Origin: Micromonospora kangleipakensis
Lineage (GTDB): Bacteria; Actinomycetota; Actinomycetes; Mycobacteriales; Micromonosporaceae
NCBI RefSeq assembly: GCF_004217615.1
Contig: NZ_SHLD01000001.1
Span: forward strand, 3,596,001-3,660,000
Reading direction: 5' to 3'
Length of the DNA: 64,000 bases
The translations under genes were made by a program, and so were the position numbers. Positions 44,462 to 53,544 of this stretch are shown here, one piece after another. Below the pieces are notes generated by a model. It ran no database searches. It was not told the origin of the DNA and saw only the letters and a program-made list of their open reading frames with translations. How positions within the stretch are numbered: position 1 is the first letter of the stretch; the number at the start of each line of letters is the position of its first letter.

Positions 44462-45703
44462 ATGGCGATTCCGGCGACCAACCGCCGTCGGGTGACGGCC
44501 GTGGTAACGCTCAGCAGTCTCCTGGTGCTCGGACTAGCTGCCTGTGGCGGTGGAAGTGAGGCCAGCAGCAACACCGACAAGCCGATCAAGATAGGTGCGT
44601 CGCTCCCGCTGACCGGTGAGTTCTCCCAGCCAGGCAAGGCCGCCAAGGAGGGCTACGAGGTCTGGCAGAAGATGATCAACGAGAGCGGCGGTCTGCACGG
44701 CCGCAAGGTGGAGTTGGTCATCAAGGACGACGCGTCCAACCAGAACACCATCGTCGCGGACTACAACGCCCTGATCAGCCAGGACAAGGTCGACCTTCTG
44801 CTGGGGACGTTCTCCTCGCTGCTGAACCTCCCCGCGTCGGCCGTCGCCGAGCGCAACCAGATGCTCTACGTCGAGCCGGCCGGTGCCTCTCCGAAGATCT
44901 TCAGCCGCGGTTTCAAGTACGTCTTCTTCAGTCAGCAGGCGACCGCCGACAAGCAGGGCGAGGTGTTCGCTAACTGGATCGCCGGCCTGCCCGAGGACCA
45001 GCGCCCGAAGACGGCGGCATACCCGACCATCGACGACCCGTTCGCCGTGCCTACGGTCGAGGGCATCAAGGCGATCCTCGAGAAGGCCGGGGTCCAGACC
45101 GTGTACGAGCAGACGTACGCGATCGACACCAAGAACTTCGACACCATCGTGAACGCGATGAAGGCGAAGGCACCGGACCTGGTGGTGCACGGCGCGGTCT
45201 TCGAGGACGGGGTCGGCATGACCCGCGCGATGCGCAAGGCCGACTTCACACCCCACTGGCTGTACCAGACGAGCACCCCCTCGAACGGTGACCAGTACGC
45301 CAACGCTGTGGGTATCCAGAACACCGAGGGTGTCATGTATGCCGTGAGCCATGCTCCCCAGGCGAACACCCCCGGTAACAAGGAGTTCGTGGCGAAGTAC
45401 AAGGAGATGTTCGGCGGTCTCCCGCCGGAGGACGCGGCCGACGCCTTCGCCGCGGGCCAGGTGCTCAAGGCAGCCGTCGAGGCGGTCGGCAACGTCAAGG
45501 ACCAGGCCGCCATGGCGGACTGGCTTCGTAAGAACAGCGTCGAGACGATCCTCGGCACGCTCAAGTGGAACGCCGACGGCAGCCCGATCGGTCAGTTCCT
45601 GATCGGTCAGTGGCAGAAGGGCAAGGTCGAGTTCATCCTTCCCAAGGAGAGCGCGACCACCGACAACATCATCATGGGCTGGAAGCCGGGAGGCGCTGGC
45701 TGA
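44462..45703 (+). CDS. ABC importer substrate-binding lipoprotein (branched-chain amino acid type)
   Basis: 413 residues from ATG 44462 (GAGGAGGAAG upstream). Lipoprotein signal: VVTLSSLLVLGLAACGGGSE, Cys near 29. The mature start KPIKIGASLPLTGEFSQPGK is typical of LivK-like proteins. Further family features are GLHGRKVELVIKDDASNQNT and LISQDKVDLLLGTFSSLLNL. These proteins bind amino acids but also aromatic acids, urea and amides. Downstream transport genes overlap one another, forming a single operon. Confidence 0.9.
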   Translation: MAIPATNRRRVTAVVTLSSLLVLGLAACGGGSEASSNTDKPIKIGASLPLTGEFSQPGKAAKEGYEVWQKMINESGGLHGRKVELVIKDDASNQNTIVADYNALISQDKVDLLLGTFSSLLNLPASAVAERNQMLYVEPAGASPKIFSRGFKYVFFSQQATADKQGEVFANWIAGLPEDQRPKTAAYPTIDDPFAVPTVEGIKAILEKAGVQTVYEQTYAIDTKNFDTIVNAMKAKAPDLVVHGAVFEDGVGMTRAMRKADFTPHWLYQTSTPSNGDQYANAVGIQNTEGVMYAVSHAPQANTPGNKEFVAKYKEMFGGLPPEDAADAFAAGQVLKAAVEAVGNVKDQAAMADWLRKNSVETILGTLKWNADGSPIGQFLIGQWQKGKVEFILPKESATTDNIIMGWKPGGAG

Positions 45704-46587
45704 TGATCCAGTTCATCCAGAACCTGATCCTGGGCCTGCTCCTGGGCGGGGTTTACGCCCTCGTGGCGGGAGGCCTGACCCTGATCTTCGGGGTAATGCG
45801 AGTGATCAACATCGCCCACGGCGCGTTCCTGATCCTCGCAGCCTTCCTGACCTACACGTTGTGGAACGGGCTCGGTATCGACCCGCTGCTTGCCAGCCTC
45901 GTCACCACGCCGGTTGTCGGCGCCATCGGGTGGGTCACCTACAAGCTCATGGTGGCGCCCATCCGGACGGCGCCGATGGCGTCGACGGTGCTCCTCACCT
46001 TCGGCCTGGCCCTGGTCATCGAAGCGGCGCTGGGCACCATCTGGGGGAACAACTCCACCTCGATTCGTCCCGGCTACGCGGACGAGTCGTTCACCGTGGC
46101 AGGGCTGTTCCTGCCCAAGGCTCAGGTGTACGGCGGACTCGTGGCGGTGCTGGTTCTGGTGACGTTGGGTCTCGTGCTGACGAAGACCTGGCTCGGACGG
46201 GCGATCCGCGCCGCGGCCATCAACCCAGCCGGCGCCGAGCTGGTCGGGATCAAGGTGGCCGCGGTGGCGGCCCTCGTCTTCGCCCTCGGGATCGCCGCGG
46301 CGGGAGCGGGCGGAGCGATCGTCGGAGTGCTCTACCCGTTCGTCGCCGGCGCTCACTACCAGTGGATCGCGCGGCTGCTGGCGATCGTCGTGCTCGGTGG
46401 CATGGGAAGTCTGAACGGAGCGATCTTGGCAGCGGTGATGTTCGGTGTGGCGGAGACACTGACCGCGGCGTACGTCTCGCCCTCGTGGGCGACGGCCGTG
46501 CCCTACGTGATCGTCTTCGCCGTCCTGCTGATCCGTCCGCAAGGACTGCTCGGAACCCGGATGCGTGAGGATGCGGTGCCGGCGTGA
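45703..46587 (+). CDS. livH: ABC permease, LivH type
   Basis: 294 residues from ATG 45703, sharing TGATG with the binding-protein stop. Starts QFIQNLILGLLLGGVYALVA with GLTLIFGVMRVINIAHGAFL, the LivH signature, then about eight membrane segments (PMASTVLLTFGLALVIEAAL, AALVFALGIAAAGAGGAIVG, LLAIVVLGGMGSLNGAILAA). It forms half of the membrane channel with the LivM part of the next gene. Confidence 0.9.
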   Translation: MIQFIQNLILGLLLGGVYALVAGGLTLIFGVMRVINIAHGAFLILAAFLTYTLWNGLGIDPLLASLVTTPVVGAIGWVTYKLMVAPIRTAPMASTVLLTFGLALVIEAALGTIWGNNSTSIRPGYADESFTVAGLFLPKAQVYGGLVAVLVLVTLGLVLTKTWLGRAIRAAAINPAGAELVGIKVAAVAALVFALGIAAAGAGGAIVGVLYPFVAGAHYQWIARLLAIVVLGGMGSLNGAILAAVMFGVAETLTAAYVSPSWATAVPYVIVFAVLLIRPQGLLGTRMREDAVPA

Positions 46588-48419
46588 ACAAGTCACTCAG
46601 CCTTCTGACCCAGCCCCTCTGGATCGGGCGCCTGCTGGTGGCAGTCGCCACCGTCCTGCTGCTGGCGTTCCCGCTGCTCACCGATGACTCCTACCACCAG
46701 AACATGGTGATCCTGTCCCTGGTGTTCGCGATCGGCGCGAGCGGACTGAACATCATCACGGGCTTCGCCGGCTACGTCTCTCTCGGCCAAGGGGCCTTCA
46801 TCGGCCTGGGCGGCTACACCATCGGCGTGCTCGCAGCCCGGTTCGAGTCGGTCTCCCCCTGGCTGTGGGTGCCGGCGGCGGGCCTCGTCGCCGCCGCCGT
46901 CGCCGTCGTGCTCGGTCTGGTCTCCCTGCGCTCGCGCGGACCATCGTTCGTCATCATCACGGTCGCGTTCCTGTTCCTGGTCCAGGTCATCGCGATCAAC
47001 TGGGTGAGCCTGACCAACGGGACGGCCGGTCTGACCCTGCCGCTCCCGTCCTGGGACCGGGACATCATCAACTGGCCGTTCTACTACGCCCTCATCGCCA
47101 TCCTGGCGCTGCAACTGCTGATGACGTGGTGGATCCGCCGGACCAAGCTCGGCATGGGGCTCATCGCGATCCGGGAAGACGAGACCAAGGCGGCGACGAT
47201 CGGGATCAACCTGCCGGTCGAGAAGATGATCGCCTTCGTGGCGAGCACCGTCTTCGTCGGCATGGCCGGTGCCGTCTACGGCTACTACCTGACCTTCATC
47301 GATCCGCGCGGCATGTTCAGCATCCTGATCAGCGTGCAGCTCGTCCTGTCCCTGCTGGTCGGCGGGAAGGCAACGCTGTGGGGGCCGGTGCTCGGCGCGT
47401 TCCTGATCGAGCCCCTGAACGAGATCGCCAACAACAACTTCGGTGGCGGCAACGCGAGGCTGTACCTCTTCGGCGGTCTGCTCGTGCTCGTCGTGATCTT
47501 CCTGCCCAAGGGCATCCTGCCGGCCATCGAATCGCTGCTCCAGCGTCGTCGTACCGCCGGCAAGGCCGGACTGGTGGGAGCACGGATCGGCACCGGCGGA
47601 AGTTTCGCCTCGCTCACCGACCGGGTGCAGGTCGTGGACCGGACCGAGGCGGAGCCTCGGCCGCTCCTCGAGGTACGCGGGCTCCGGAAGCACTTCGGCG
47701 GTCTCAAGGCCGTGGACGGCTGCTCGTTCGCGGTGCCGGAGGGCACGATCACGGGCCTGATCGGGCCCAACGGGTCCGGCAAGACCACCGTCTTCAACCT
47801 GATCGACAACACGATCACGGCTGACGGCGGCGAGATCATCTTCGCCGGCGAGCACATCGAGAAGCTGCCCTCCTGGGAGCGCGCGCACCGAGGGCTGGGG
47901 CGCACGTTCCAGATCACCCGGCTGTTCGGCGAGATGACGGTGCTCGAAAATGTGGTGGCCGCGCAGCGAACCTTCTCGCTCTCGCAGCTGGGCCGCATCG
48001 CGGTGAGCGGCAAGGAGGCCAAGGCGGCCGAGGAGCTGCTGGAGTTCGTCGGGATGCGCGCGTTCCGTGACCAGAAGGCGCACGCCCTCTCCTACGGGCA
48101 GCAGAAGCTCGTCGAGCTCGCTCAGGTGCTCATGCTCGACCCGAAGCTCATCCTGCTCGACGAGCCGGCCGGCGGCATCAACCCGGTGCTGATCGAGCGG
48201 ATGGCCGAGATGATCCGCGAGCTGAACTCTTACGGGAAGACCTTCCTGATCGTGGAGCACAACATGCCGTTCGTCCTCGCCCTGTGCGACCCGATCCATG
48301 TGGTGAGCCGTGGTGCGACCATGGCCAGTGGAACGCCCGCCCAGATCCAGACCGACCCAGCCGTGATCGACGCCTACCTGGGCGACGACTTCAAGCTGGC
48401 ACACGAGGTGGCGAACTGA
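46584..48419 (+). CDS. Fused ABC permease-ATPase (LivM-LivG)
   Basis: 611 residues from GTG 46584, overlapping LivH by 4 bp. Residues 1-325 form a LivM-type permease ([60 protein letters not shown]). After a linker, 365-611 are a LivG-type ATPase: Walker [17 protein letters not shown], signature [18 protein letters not shown], Walker [14 protein letters not shown], and H-loop VEHNM. These are usually separate proteins. The fusion fixes one ATPase to one permease subunit. Confidence 0.9.
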   Translation: MNKSLSLLTQPLWIGRLLVAVATVLLLAFPLLTDDSYHQNMVILSLVFAIGASGLNIITGFAGYVSLGQGAFIGLGGYTIGVLAARFESVSPWLWVPAAGLVAAAVAVVLGLVSLRSRGPSFVIITVAFLFLVQVIAINWVSLTNGTAGLTLPLPSWDRDIINWPFYYALIAILALQLLMTWWIRRTKLGMGLIAIREDETKAATIGINLPVEKMIAFVASTVFVGMAGAVYGYYLTFIDPRGMFSILISVQLVLSLLVGGKATLWGPVLGAFLIEPLNEIANNNFGGGNARLYLFGGLLVLVVIFLPKGILPAIESLLQRRRTAGKAGLVGARIGTGGSFASLTDRVQVVDRTEAEPRPLLEVRGLRKHFGGLKAVDGCSFAVPEGTITGLIGPNGSGKTTVFNLIDNTITADGGEIIFAGEHIEKLPSWERAHRGLGRTFQITRLFGEMTVLENVVAAQRTFSLSQLGRIAVSGKEAKAAEELLEFVGMRAFRDQKAHALSYGQQKLVELAQVLMLDPKLILLDEPAGGINPVLIERMAEMIRELNSYGKTFLIVEHNMPFVLALCDPIHVVSRGATMASGTPAQIQTDPAVIDAYLGDDFKLAHEVAN

Positions 48420-49153
48420 TGCTTCAGCTGAAGGGTGTGGTCGCCGGCTACGGCGGCGGCGACGTGCTGCAAGGTGTCGACATCGAGGTGCCGAAGGGCG
48501 CCATCGCCTGCATCGTCGGGCCGAACGGTGCCGGGAAGTCCACCGTGCTTCGGACCGTCAGCGGACTGCTGACCCCCCGCCTGGGGGAGATCACCCTCCA
48601 CGGAGAGCGGATCCATCACTGCTCTCCGTCGGAGATCCTCCAGCGGGGGATCTCCCAGGTGCCGCAGGCGAACGCCCTCTTCCCCAACCTCACCGTGAAG
48701 GAGAACGTCCTTCTCGGCGCGTACCTCATCCGGCGGGACCGATCCCGTGTCCGCAAGCGGTACGACCAGGTGTCGGAGCTCTTCCCGATCGTGGCGGACC
48801 GATGCAACGACAAGGCGGGCAACCTGTCGGGCGGCCAGCGGCGCATGGTGGAGTTCGCTCGGTCCTTGATGCTCGATCCGATGCTGCTGCTGCTCGACGA
48901 GCCGTCACTCGGCCTCGACCCGAAGGCACTGCAGACGTTGTACGAGTCCGTCGTGGTGCTGCGGGACAGCGGCAAGACGATCCTCATCGTGGAGCAGAAC
49001 GTCCGCTTCGGCATGCGTATGGCCACGGACGGCATCGTGATGGAGAGCGGTCGGGTCGTGACACAGCGACCGGCCGCCGCGATCCTTTCCGACCCCGACA
49101 TCGCGCAGATGTACTTTGGAGGCGCCGCGAGCCAGCACCACATGGCGCCCTGA
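48419..49153 (+). CDS. livF: ABC ATPase, LivF type
   Basis: 244 residues from ATG 48419 (TGATG overlap). Walker [17 protein letters not shown], signature [20 protein letters not shown], Walker [15 protein letters not shown]-loop VEQNVRFG. Completes an importer of one binding protein, two permease domains and two ATPase domains. Confidence 0.9.
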   Translation: MLQLKGVVAGYGGGDVLQGVDIEVPKGAIACIVGPNGAGKSTVLRTVSGLLTPRLGEITLHGERIHHCSPSEILQRGISQVPQANALFPNLTVKENVLLGAYLIRRDRSRVRKRYDQVSELFPIVADRCNDKAGNLSGGQRRMVEFARSLMLDPMLLLLDEPSLGLDPKALQTLYESVVVLRDSGKTILIVEQNVRFGMRMATDGIVMESGRVVTQRPAAAILSDPDIAQMYFGGAASQHHMAP

Positions 49154-49645
49154 GTCGAGTCGGGGGAGAGTTACCGCAGCCACCGTGCCGGCTGACCGCT
49201 GTCACAGCCCGGCTGGCTGGATGCGAGTCAAAAGCGACGGTAGTAGTGCGTGGAAGTACTGGTACCGGGCGCGCTCCAATCTGTCGCACCGCCGTATGGG
49301 CTCGTGCCAGACTTATCGATCGTGGCCCATGCATTCCTTGAGGCGCACGACGTCCTACGGCTGCTATTGCTCCCACCCAACTGGCGCGCAGGACGACTTG
49401 GCGTAAGTCTGACCCGCAAGGCGAACGCACGGCAGTGGCGTACCAGACCCGGGGCGGTTCAGAGGTGACGCCCGATCACGGTTTACCAAGCCAGACGCGA
49501 GGGGTAGCCTCCGTGGAAAAACTCGGTCCGTGGGTCGACGGACGAAACGCCACGAGACAGACGTTCCGTGTTACCAATCCAATTAAATAGCGTCGGTCCA
49601 CGCTCAGAAGCCTCTGTCGAGGCCGTGCGGATTCGGAGGTGTTTG
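49154..49645. other. Intergenic region at the right edge of the catabolic island
   Basis: 492 bp. I see no convincing gene. Short open frames lack family features and the GC content drops locally (for example near 49560-49600, CCAATCCAATTAAATAGCG), unlike the island genes. It marks the change from intact genes to IS debris. Confidence 0.4.
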
Positions 49646-49897
49646 ATGGGGTCAAACGAGGTTCCAACCCGATGGATCACTTGGCCAGCTGGCGTAGTCG
49701 CCGCTCTCGCCTGGGGGGCTGGTCACCTTACATCCGTCGCCATTTTTGACCTCATCTTCGTCGCCGCGGCCGCTTGGTTAGGCGGTTGGTTGTTGAGCGA
49801 CTTTGCGTGCCGCTATCTTGCGTGGCGGGGGGAGCTTTCACGGCGGGAGGGCGAAGACGAGTGGGTAGTCGACGAGCCGCGACCGCGTCCACGGTGA
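49646..49897 (+). CDS. Small hypothetical membrane protein
   Basis: 83 residues from ATG 49646 with GGAGG upstream. Two hydrophobic segments: ITWPAGVVAALAWGAGHLTS and AIFDLIFVAAAAWLGGWLLS, then a charged tail (RREGEDEWVVDEPRPRPR). No family recognised. Confidence 0.5.
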   Translation: MGSNEVPTRWITWPAGVVAALAWGAGHLTSVAIFDLIFVAAAAWLGGWLLSDFACRYLAWRGELSRREGEDEWVVDEPRPRPR

Positions 49898-49954
49898 GGG
49901 AGCCACCACCCCACGGTTCGTGTCGATCCACCTACCAGGACCTCACCCTGTACG

Positions 49955-50155
49955 TGCCGAGAATTGCGTCCGGGCTGGTCAAGCGGCACGTTCGTAACCG
50001 TGTAGGGGTCCGCTGAGGCGGTCGCGGTGGTGGATGCGAAGCTGGGTGAATTCGTCTTGGTTGCTGATCGGCTCGGGCGGCGGCGCCAGCGGCCGGGTGT
50101 TGGCGATCCCCTGATGGGGGCGGTGGGCGTTGTAGAAGTCCTCGTATTCGCCAAG
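49955..50155 (-). pseudogene. IS-A transposase, 3' remnant
   Basis: The left terminus TGCCGAGAATTGCGTCCG starts at 49955. The minus frame preserves the C-terminal 57 residues (DFYNAHRPHQGIANTRPLAP, LRIHHRDRLSGPLHGYERAA, stop at 49979). It is cut at about 50155 by TnpB-type sequence. Confidence 0.6.
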
Positions 50156-50194
50156 GCGCGGATCAACAGGGAGCGGGGCGAGGCCGCCCTGATC

Positions 50195-50468
50195 GACACC
50201 CAGGTCCGCCCGAGCGCGAATACCAGTGCGAAGTTTGCGGCCTGGCCCTGGACGCGACTTCAACGCCGCACGCAATCTCGCGACACTCGCGGCGCAGGTC
50301 GATACCGCCGGGAGTGGCCCGGCGGCAGGACGTGGAGCCGACCGTGAGACCCGCCTCGGCGGGCAGGTGGCTGTGAAGCGTCAACCCGGCACAGCCACCG
50401 CTGGTCAGACGGGGACCATCCCACCGCAAGGCGGGACTACCGATCACACGCTCGCCAGAGCGCACTGA
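50195..50468 (+). pseudogene. tnpB: IS200/IS605-type TnpB C-terminal remnant
   Basis: The plus strand reads EYQCEVCGLALD, then after loss of one C near 50255, RDFNAARNLATLAAQVDT, ending at TGA 50466-50468. The CxxC followed by LDxDxNAARNL is the zinc finger and third RuvC motif (catalytic Asp) of TnpB. Only the last 90 or so codons remain. In complete elements the 3' end of tnpB overlaps the guide-RNA gene and right end, so the bases up to about 50494 may be right-end sequence. Confidence 0.6.
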
Positions 50469-50494
50469 AAGGCAACGGTTGGAGGTGATCGGAC

Positions 50495-51626
50495 GTGCGT
50501 GAGGTACTGCCGGAGCTGCTCGAGTGGTGGCGGCGTGGCGACCCGGTCGGCATGGGGACGGTCGTCGCGACCTGGCGATCGGCGCCGCGCCCCGTCGGCG
50601 CCGCGATGTTGGTCGGGCCAGGCGGCGAGGCGATCGGCAGCGTGTCCGGCGGGTGCGTCGAAAGTGCGGTGTACGAGCTGGCCAAGAAGGTCGTCGCGGA
50701 CCGCCGGCCGACGCTGCAGCGCTACGGCATCAGCGACGACGACGCGTTCGGAGTGGGGCTCACCTGCGGCGGAATCCTCGACGTCTTCGTCGAGCGTGTC
50801 GACCGCACGACCCTCCCGCAGCTGGAGGAGGTTACCGCCGACATCGCGGACGGGCGAGCGGTGGCGGTGTGCACGCTCGTCGAGCACCCGGACGCGAGCC
50901 GGGTCGGCGCGCACTTGGTGGTGCGGCCGCAGAGCGCGTCCAGGACGACCGTGGTGGGTTCGCTCGGCTCGCCGCGCTTCGACGCGGCCGTTGCCGACGA
51001 CGCCCCCGGACTACTGGCCAGCGGCCGTAACGGAATCCTCACCTACGGCCCGGACGGCGAGCGCCGAGGCGAGGGCGCTCGGGTGTTCGTCGCGTCTCAT
51101 GCCCCGCAGCCTCGGATGATCGTATTCGGCGCCATCGACTTCGCGGCCGCGCTCGCGCGTACCGGTACCTTCCTCGACTACCGCGTGACCGTCTGCGACG
51201 CCCGTCCCCTCTTCGCCACCCGGTCCCGTTTCCCTGACGCAGATGAGGTGGTCGTCGACTGGCCACATCGCTACTTACGAGCCGAGGTCGACGCGGATCG
51301 ACGGCCGTACGGTCCTCGCCGTGCTCACGCATGACCCCAAGTTCGATGTACCCGTGCTCGAGGTCGCCCTGCGGTTGCCCGAGGTCGGCTACATCGGGGC
51401 GATGGGCTCCCGCCGCACCCACCAGGACCGGCTGGACCGCCTGCGTGCCGCGGGAGTTCCCGACGCCCACCTGGCGCGGCTGTCCTCACCCATCGGCCTG
51501 GACTTGGGGGCGCGCACGGCTGAAGAGACCGCCATCAGCATCGCCGCCGAGATCATCGCGCTACGTTGGGGCGGCCAGGGCGAACGGCTCAGCCGGACGC
51601 GGGGCGCGATCCACCACCACCGATGA
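50495..51626 (+). pseudogene. xdhC: XdhC/CoxI-family molybdenum hydroxylase maturation factor, frameshifted
   Basis: From GTG 50495 (GGAGG upstream) the N-terminal CoxI domain reads VATWRSAPRPVGAAMLVGPG, GSVSGGCVESAVYELAKKVV, FGVGLTCGGILDVFVERVD. The C-terminal Rossmann domain begins PRMIVFGAIDFAAALARTGT. Near 51290, after WPHRYLRAEVDA, the frame shifts and the sense goes on as RIDGRTVLAVLTHDPKFDVP, YIGAMGSRRTHQDRLDRLRA, IGLDLGARTAEETAISIAAE to 51626. One change would restore a 377-residue protein. XdhC binds molybdenum cofactor and helps its sulphuration and insertion. Confidence 0.75.
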
Positions 51627-51750
51627 GCGTGCAGCATAAGACCCCGGGCACGCTCGGCCGCGCACTGACCTGGCCAACCTGGCCTGCTTCAGGTCCGGCT
51701 GCAATGTCCGGCAAGAGCCTGGTGCAGTGGCGGACCCAGGTCGAAGAATC

Positions 51751-52383
51751 ATGAAGGAGTGTTCCCTGAGCAAGGTAGCTGGCCTAGTTCTTGCCGCAGG
51801 CGCCGGCACACGGTATGGCGGGCCAAAGGCCCTGGTCCGCGCTGACGACGGCCACCTGCTGGTAGAGCACGCGGCGGCGACGCTTCGCACGGGCGGCTGC
51901 GCACCGATCGTCGTCGTGCTCGGCGCCAAGTCCGATTGGGTGCGCGGCGAAGCACGACTGGCTGACGTGTCGTTGGTCGACAACGCCGATTGGAAGAGCG
52001 GAATGGGTTCCTCACTGCGGGCCGGACTGGCGGCACTGGCCGACGCTGACGTCGACGGCGTAGCGGTGCTCCTGGTCGACACGCCCGACATCGGTCCGGA
52101 AGCGGTGCGCCGTCTTGTCGTTGCAGTCGACGGCCCCGGCGCGTTGCTCACGGCGACGTACGGCGGCAGGCGCGGCCATCCGGTGATCATCGGACGCGAC
52201 CACTGGGCCGGGGTCGCAGCGCTCGCGACGGGCGACGTCGGCGCGCGGGCCTACCTCGCGGCGCACTCGGCCAAGGTACGCGGCGTGCCGTGCGAGGACG
52301 TCGCCGACGACACCGACCTCGACGTTGTGCCTGCCGAAAATACATCCGCGCAGGTCAAGCGGCGTGTTCGTACTCGTGCATGA
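51751..52383 (+). CDS. mocA: MocA-type molybdenum cofactor cytidylyltransferase, C-terminus replaced by IS sequence
   Basis: 210 codons from ATG 51751. The nucleotidyltransferase start is VAGLVLAAGAGTRYGGPKAL; further motifs are LVDNADWKSGMGSSLRAGLA, VAVLLVDTPDIGPEAVRRLV and GHPVIIGRDHWAGVAALATG. After VADDTDLDVV the sequence enters an IS-A terminus (TGCCGAAAATACATCCGCG from 52332), so the normal DIDTPED-like end is altered and about 17 foreign residues follow. The catalytic part is complete, so activity may survive. It transfers CMP to molybdopterin for xanthine-dehydrogenase-family enzymes. Confidence 0.72.
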   Translation: MKECSLSKVAGLVLAAGAGTRYGGPKALVRADDGHLLVEHAAATLRTGGCAPIVVVLGAKSDWVRGEARLADVSLVDNADWKSGMGSSLRAGLAALADADVDGVAVLLVDTPDIGPEAVRRLVVAVDGPGALLTATYGGRRGHPVIIGRDHWAGVAALATGDVGARAYLAAHSAKVRGVPCEDVADDTDLDVVPAENTSAQVKRRVRTRA

Positions 52384-52664
52384 TGCCGCCGAGGCGGTCG
52401 TGTCGGCGGACGTCCAGGTCGTTCATGCGGGGCATCGAACACCGGTGAGGATGACCTCGATGCCAGCGTCGGACAGGATGGTGTCAAATAGGGCGGGGGA
52501 GGTACATGGCGGGCGCCGGACAAAGTTGCGGTTTCGAAGAAGTCGCACGCCAGCAGCGCGTCGGCCTGGGAGCGCGGGAATGCGGCCACGGCGCCGCCCG
52601 CTTGGGTCGATCCCGGCCTGCTTGAGGATCTCCCAGACGGTGGAGGGGGCGACCTTCACCCCGA
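52332..52664 (-). pseudogene. IS-A transposase with several internal deletions
   Basis: The left terminus starts at 52332. Minus-strand pieces in different frames: KVAPSTVWEILKQAGIDP; SQADALLACDFFETATLSGA; LFDTILSDAGIEVILTGVRC; and the C-terminus DLDVRRHDRLGGIMHEYEHA. About 700 bp are lost in at least three deletions. No right terminus is visible. Confidence 0.65.
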
Positions 52665-52784
52665 GAACCAGTGGTTACCGTGTCCGAAGTGCTCACCGCG
52701 ACCGGACGGAGCAAGCCGTCCGACCTGCGACGATGCGGGATGGTATGGATCCCGGGAGCTGAGACTCGAATCCCACCGGCAACC

Positions 52785-52848
52785 CTCTGACCAGGGCTTT
52801 CTGCTCGGTGACCTCTTCGGCGAGCCCGAAGAGGTCACCGAAGGCTAG
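52785..52848 (+). repeat. Short repeat shared with 24.53 kb
   Basis: Encodes SDQGFLLGDLFGEPEEVTEG then TAG. The DNA matches 24533-24595 closely. It appears to be the 3' end of a gene that was present in two copies and lost from both. The 120 bp before it hold nothing recognised. Confidence 0.45.
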
Positions 52849-52906
52849 ACCCGCGAAAGCTTCAAAGTCTTGCCGATCGCCATCGGCGGTGGGGCAACGG
52901 TTCGTG

Positions 52907-53208
52907 TTGCCCCTCCGACACGAACCCCCACGGCTCGATCGCCAGTGATGCGAAGAGCCGGTCCGTCCTTCGGTGCGCGGGAGACTCCGTAGTGGCGGGT
53001 GTGCTGTTTAGGCGTGGGCGGGGTTCTGACGGTGGCCCCCGTTTACCCCCCGGAAACCCTGTCCTGACGTCCACAACCAGTGACAAGAAAAGACCAATGC
53101 CCGGCCGTGTCTGTGCAGGTCAAGGACCACTTGCGGCAAGCAATGACAAGCTCGGGGCGGCTGCTGTTGGCAACAAGGGGTCGTCGGTTCGAATCCGGCC
53201 GTCCCGAC
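52907..53208. repeat. Direct repeat copy 2 (about 302 bp) ending in tRNA-Pro 3' sequence
   Basis: Colinear with 3369-3670 and in the same orientation, most bases identical. The two copies bracket about 49.5 kb, including the whole catabolic island, and could be the ends of one integrated element or of two related elements in tandem. Confidence 0.75.
53174..53208 (+). other. Attachment-site core, 3' end of tRNA-Pro (copy 2)
   Basis: Same 35 bp as copy 1. As in copy 1 the bases before it (GGCAA) do not form an anticodon arm, so this is not a tRNA gene. Confidence 0.7.
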
Positions 53209-53217
53209 AGCACGTAG

Positions 53218-53259
53218 AGAGGCCGTTAACCGGAGCATTTGCCCTGGTCAGCGGCCTCT
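53218..53259 (+). terminator. Hairpin after tRNA-Pro remnant 2
   Basis: AGAGGCCGTTAACCGG (from 53218) pairs imperfectly with CTGGTCAGCGGCCTCT (to 53259). It has the same position as the hairpins after the other att copies. Confidence 0.5.
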
Positions 53260-53544
53260 GTTAGTTCCCACAATCGACGTGGTCGGCGAGCTAGACAGCG
53301 CGAAGCTGGGACCATCTGGGGACCGGCGAGCCTTCACGTGAGCACTCAGCGCGGTTCCCGCGTCGCTGATCGACTGGCGATCGGGGTGCAAGTACCGCTG
53401 CGCCGTCGTGAGCGATCCGTGTCCGGCGATCTTCCGCAGGACGTGGACCGGCACACCTGCGTCAGCCATCCACGTGAGCCCGGTGTGGCGCAGATCGTGA
53501 CGACGCAGATGTTCGTAGCCGAGAGCAGTGACGACGAGCACCAC
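53248..53544 (-). pseudogene. Tyrosine integrase, C-terminal fragment
   Basis: The frame holds LRRHDLRHTGLTWMADAGVP (HxxR box), VLRKIAGHGSLTTAQRYLHP (His and catalytic Tyr) and a short tail. The N-terminal domain and the first catalytic Arg are missing. The C-terminal end lies 40 bp from att copy 2, as expected for an integrase next to its attachment site. It belongs to a different lineage from the fragments at 3.8 and 63.2 kb. Confidence 0.7.

Noticed and set aside
46593..48404. Open frame of 603 codons on the minus strand opposite the fused LivMG gene
   Set aside because: Same antisense effect; the translated sequence is low-complexity and charged, while the plus strand has complete ABC motifs.
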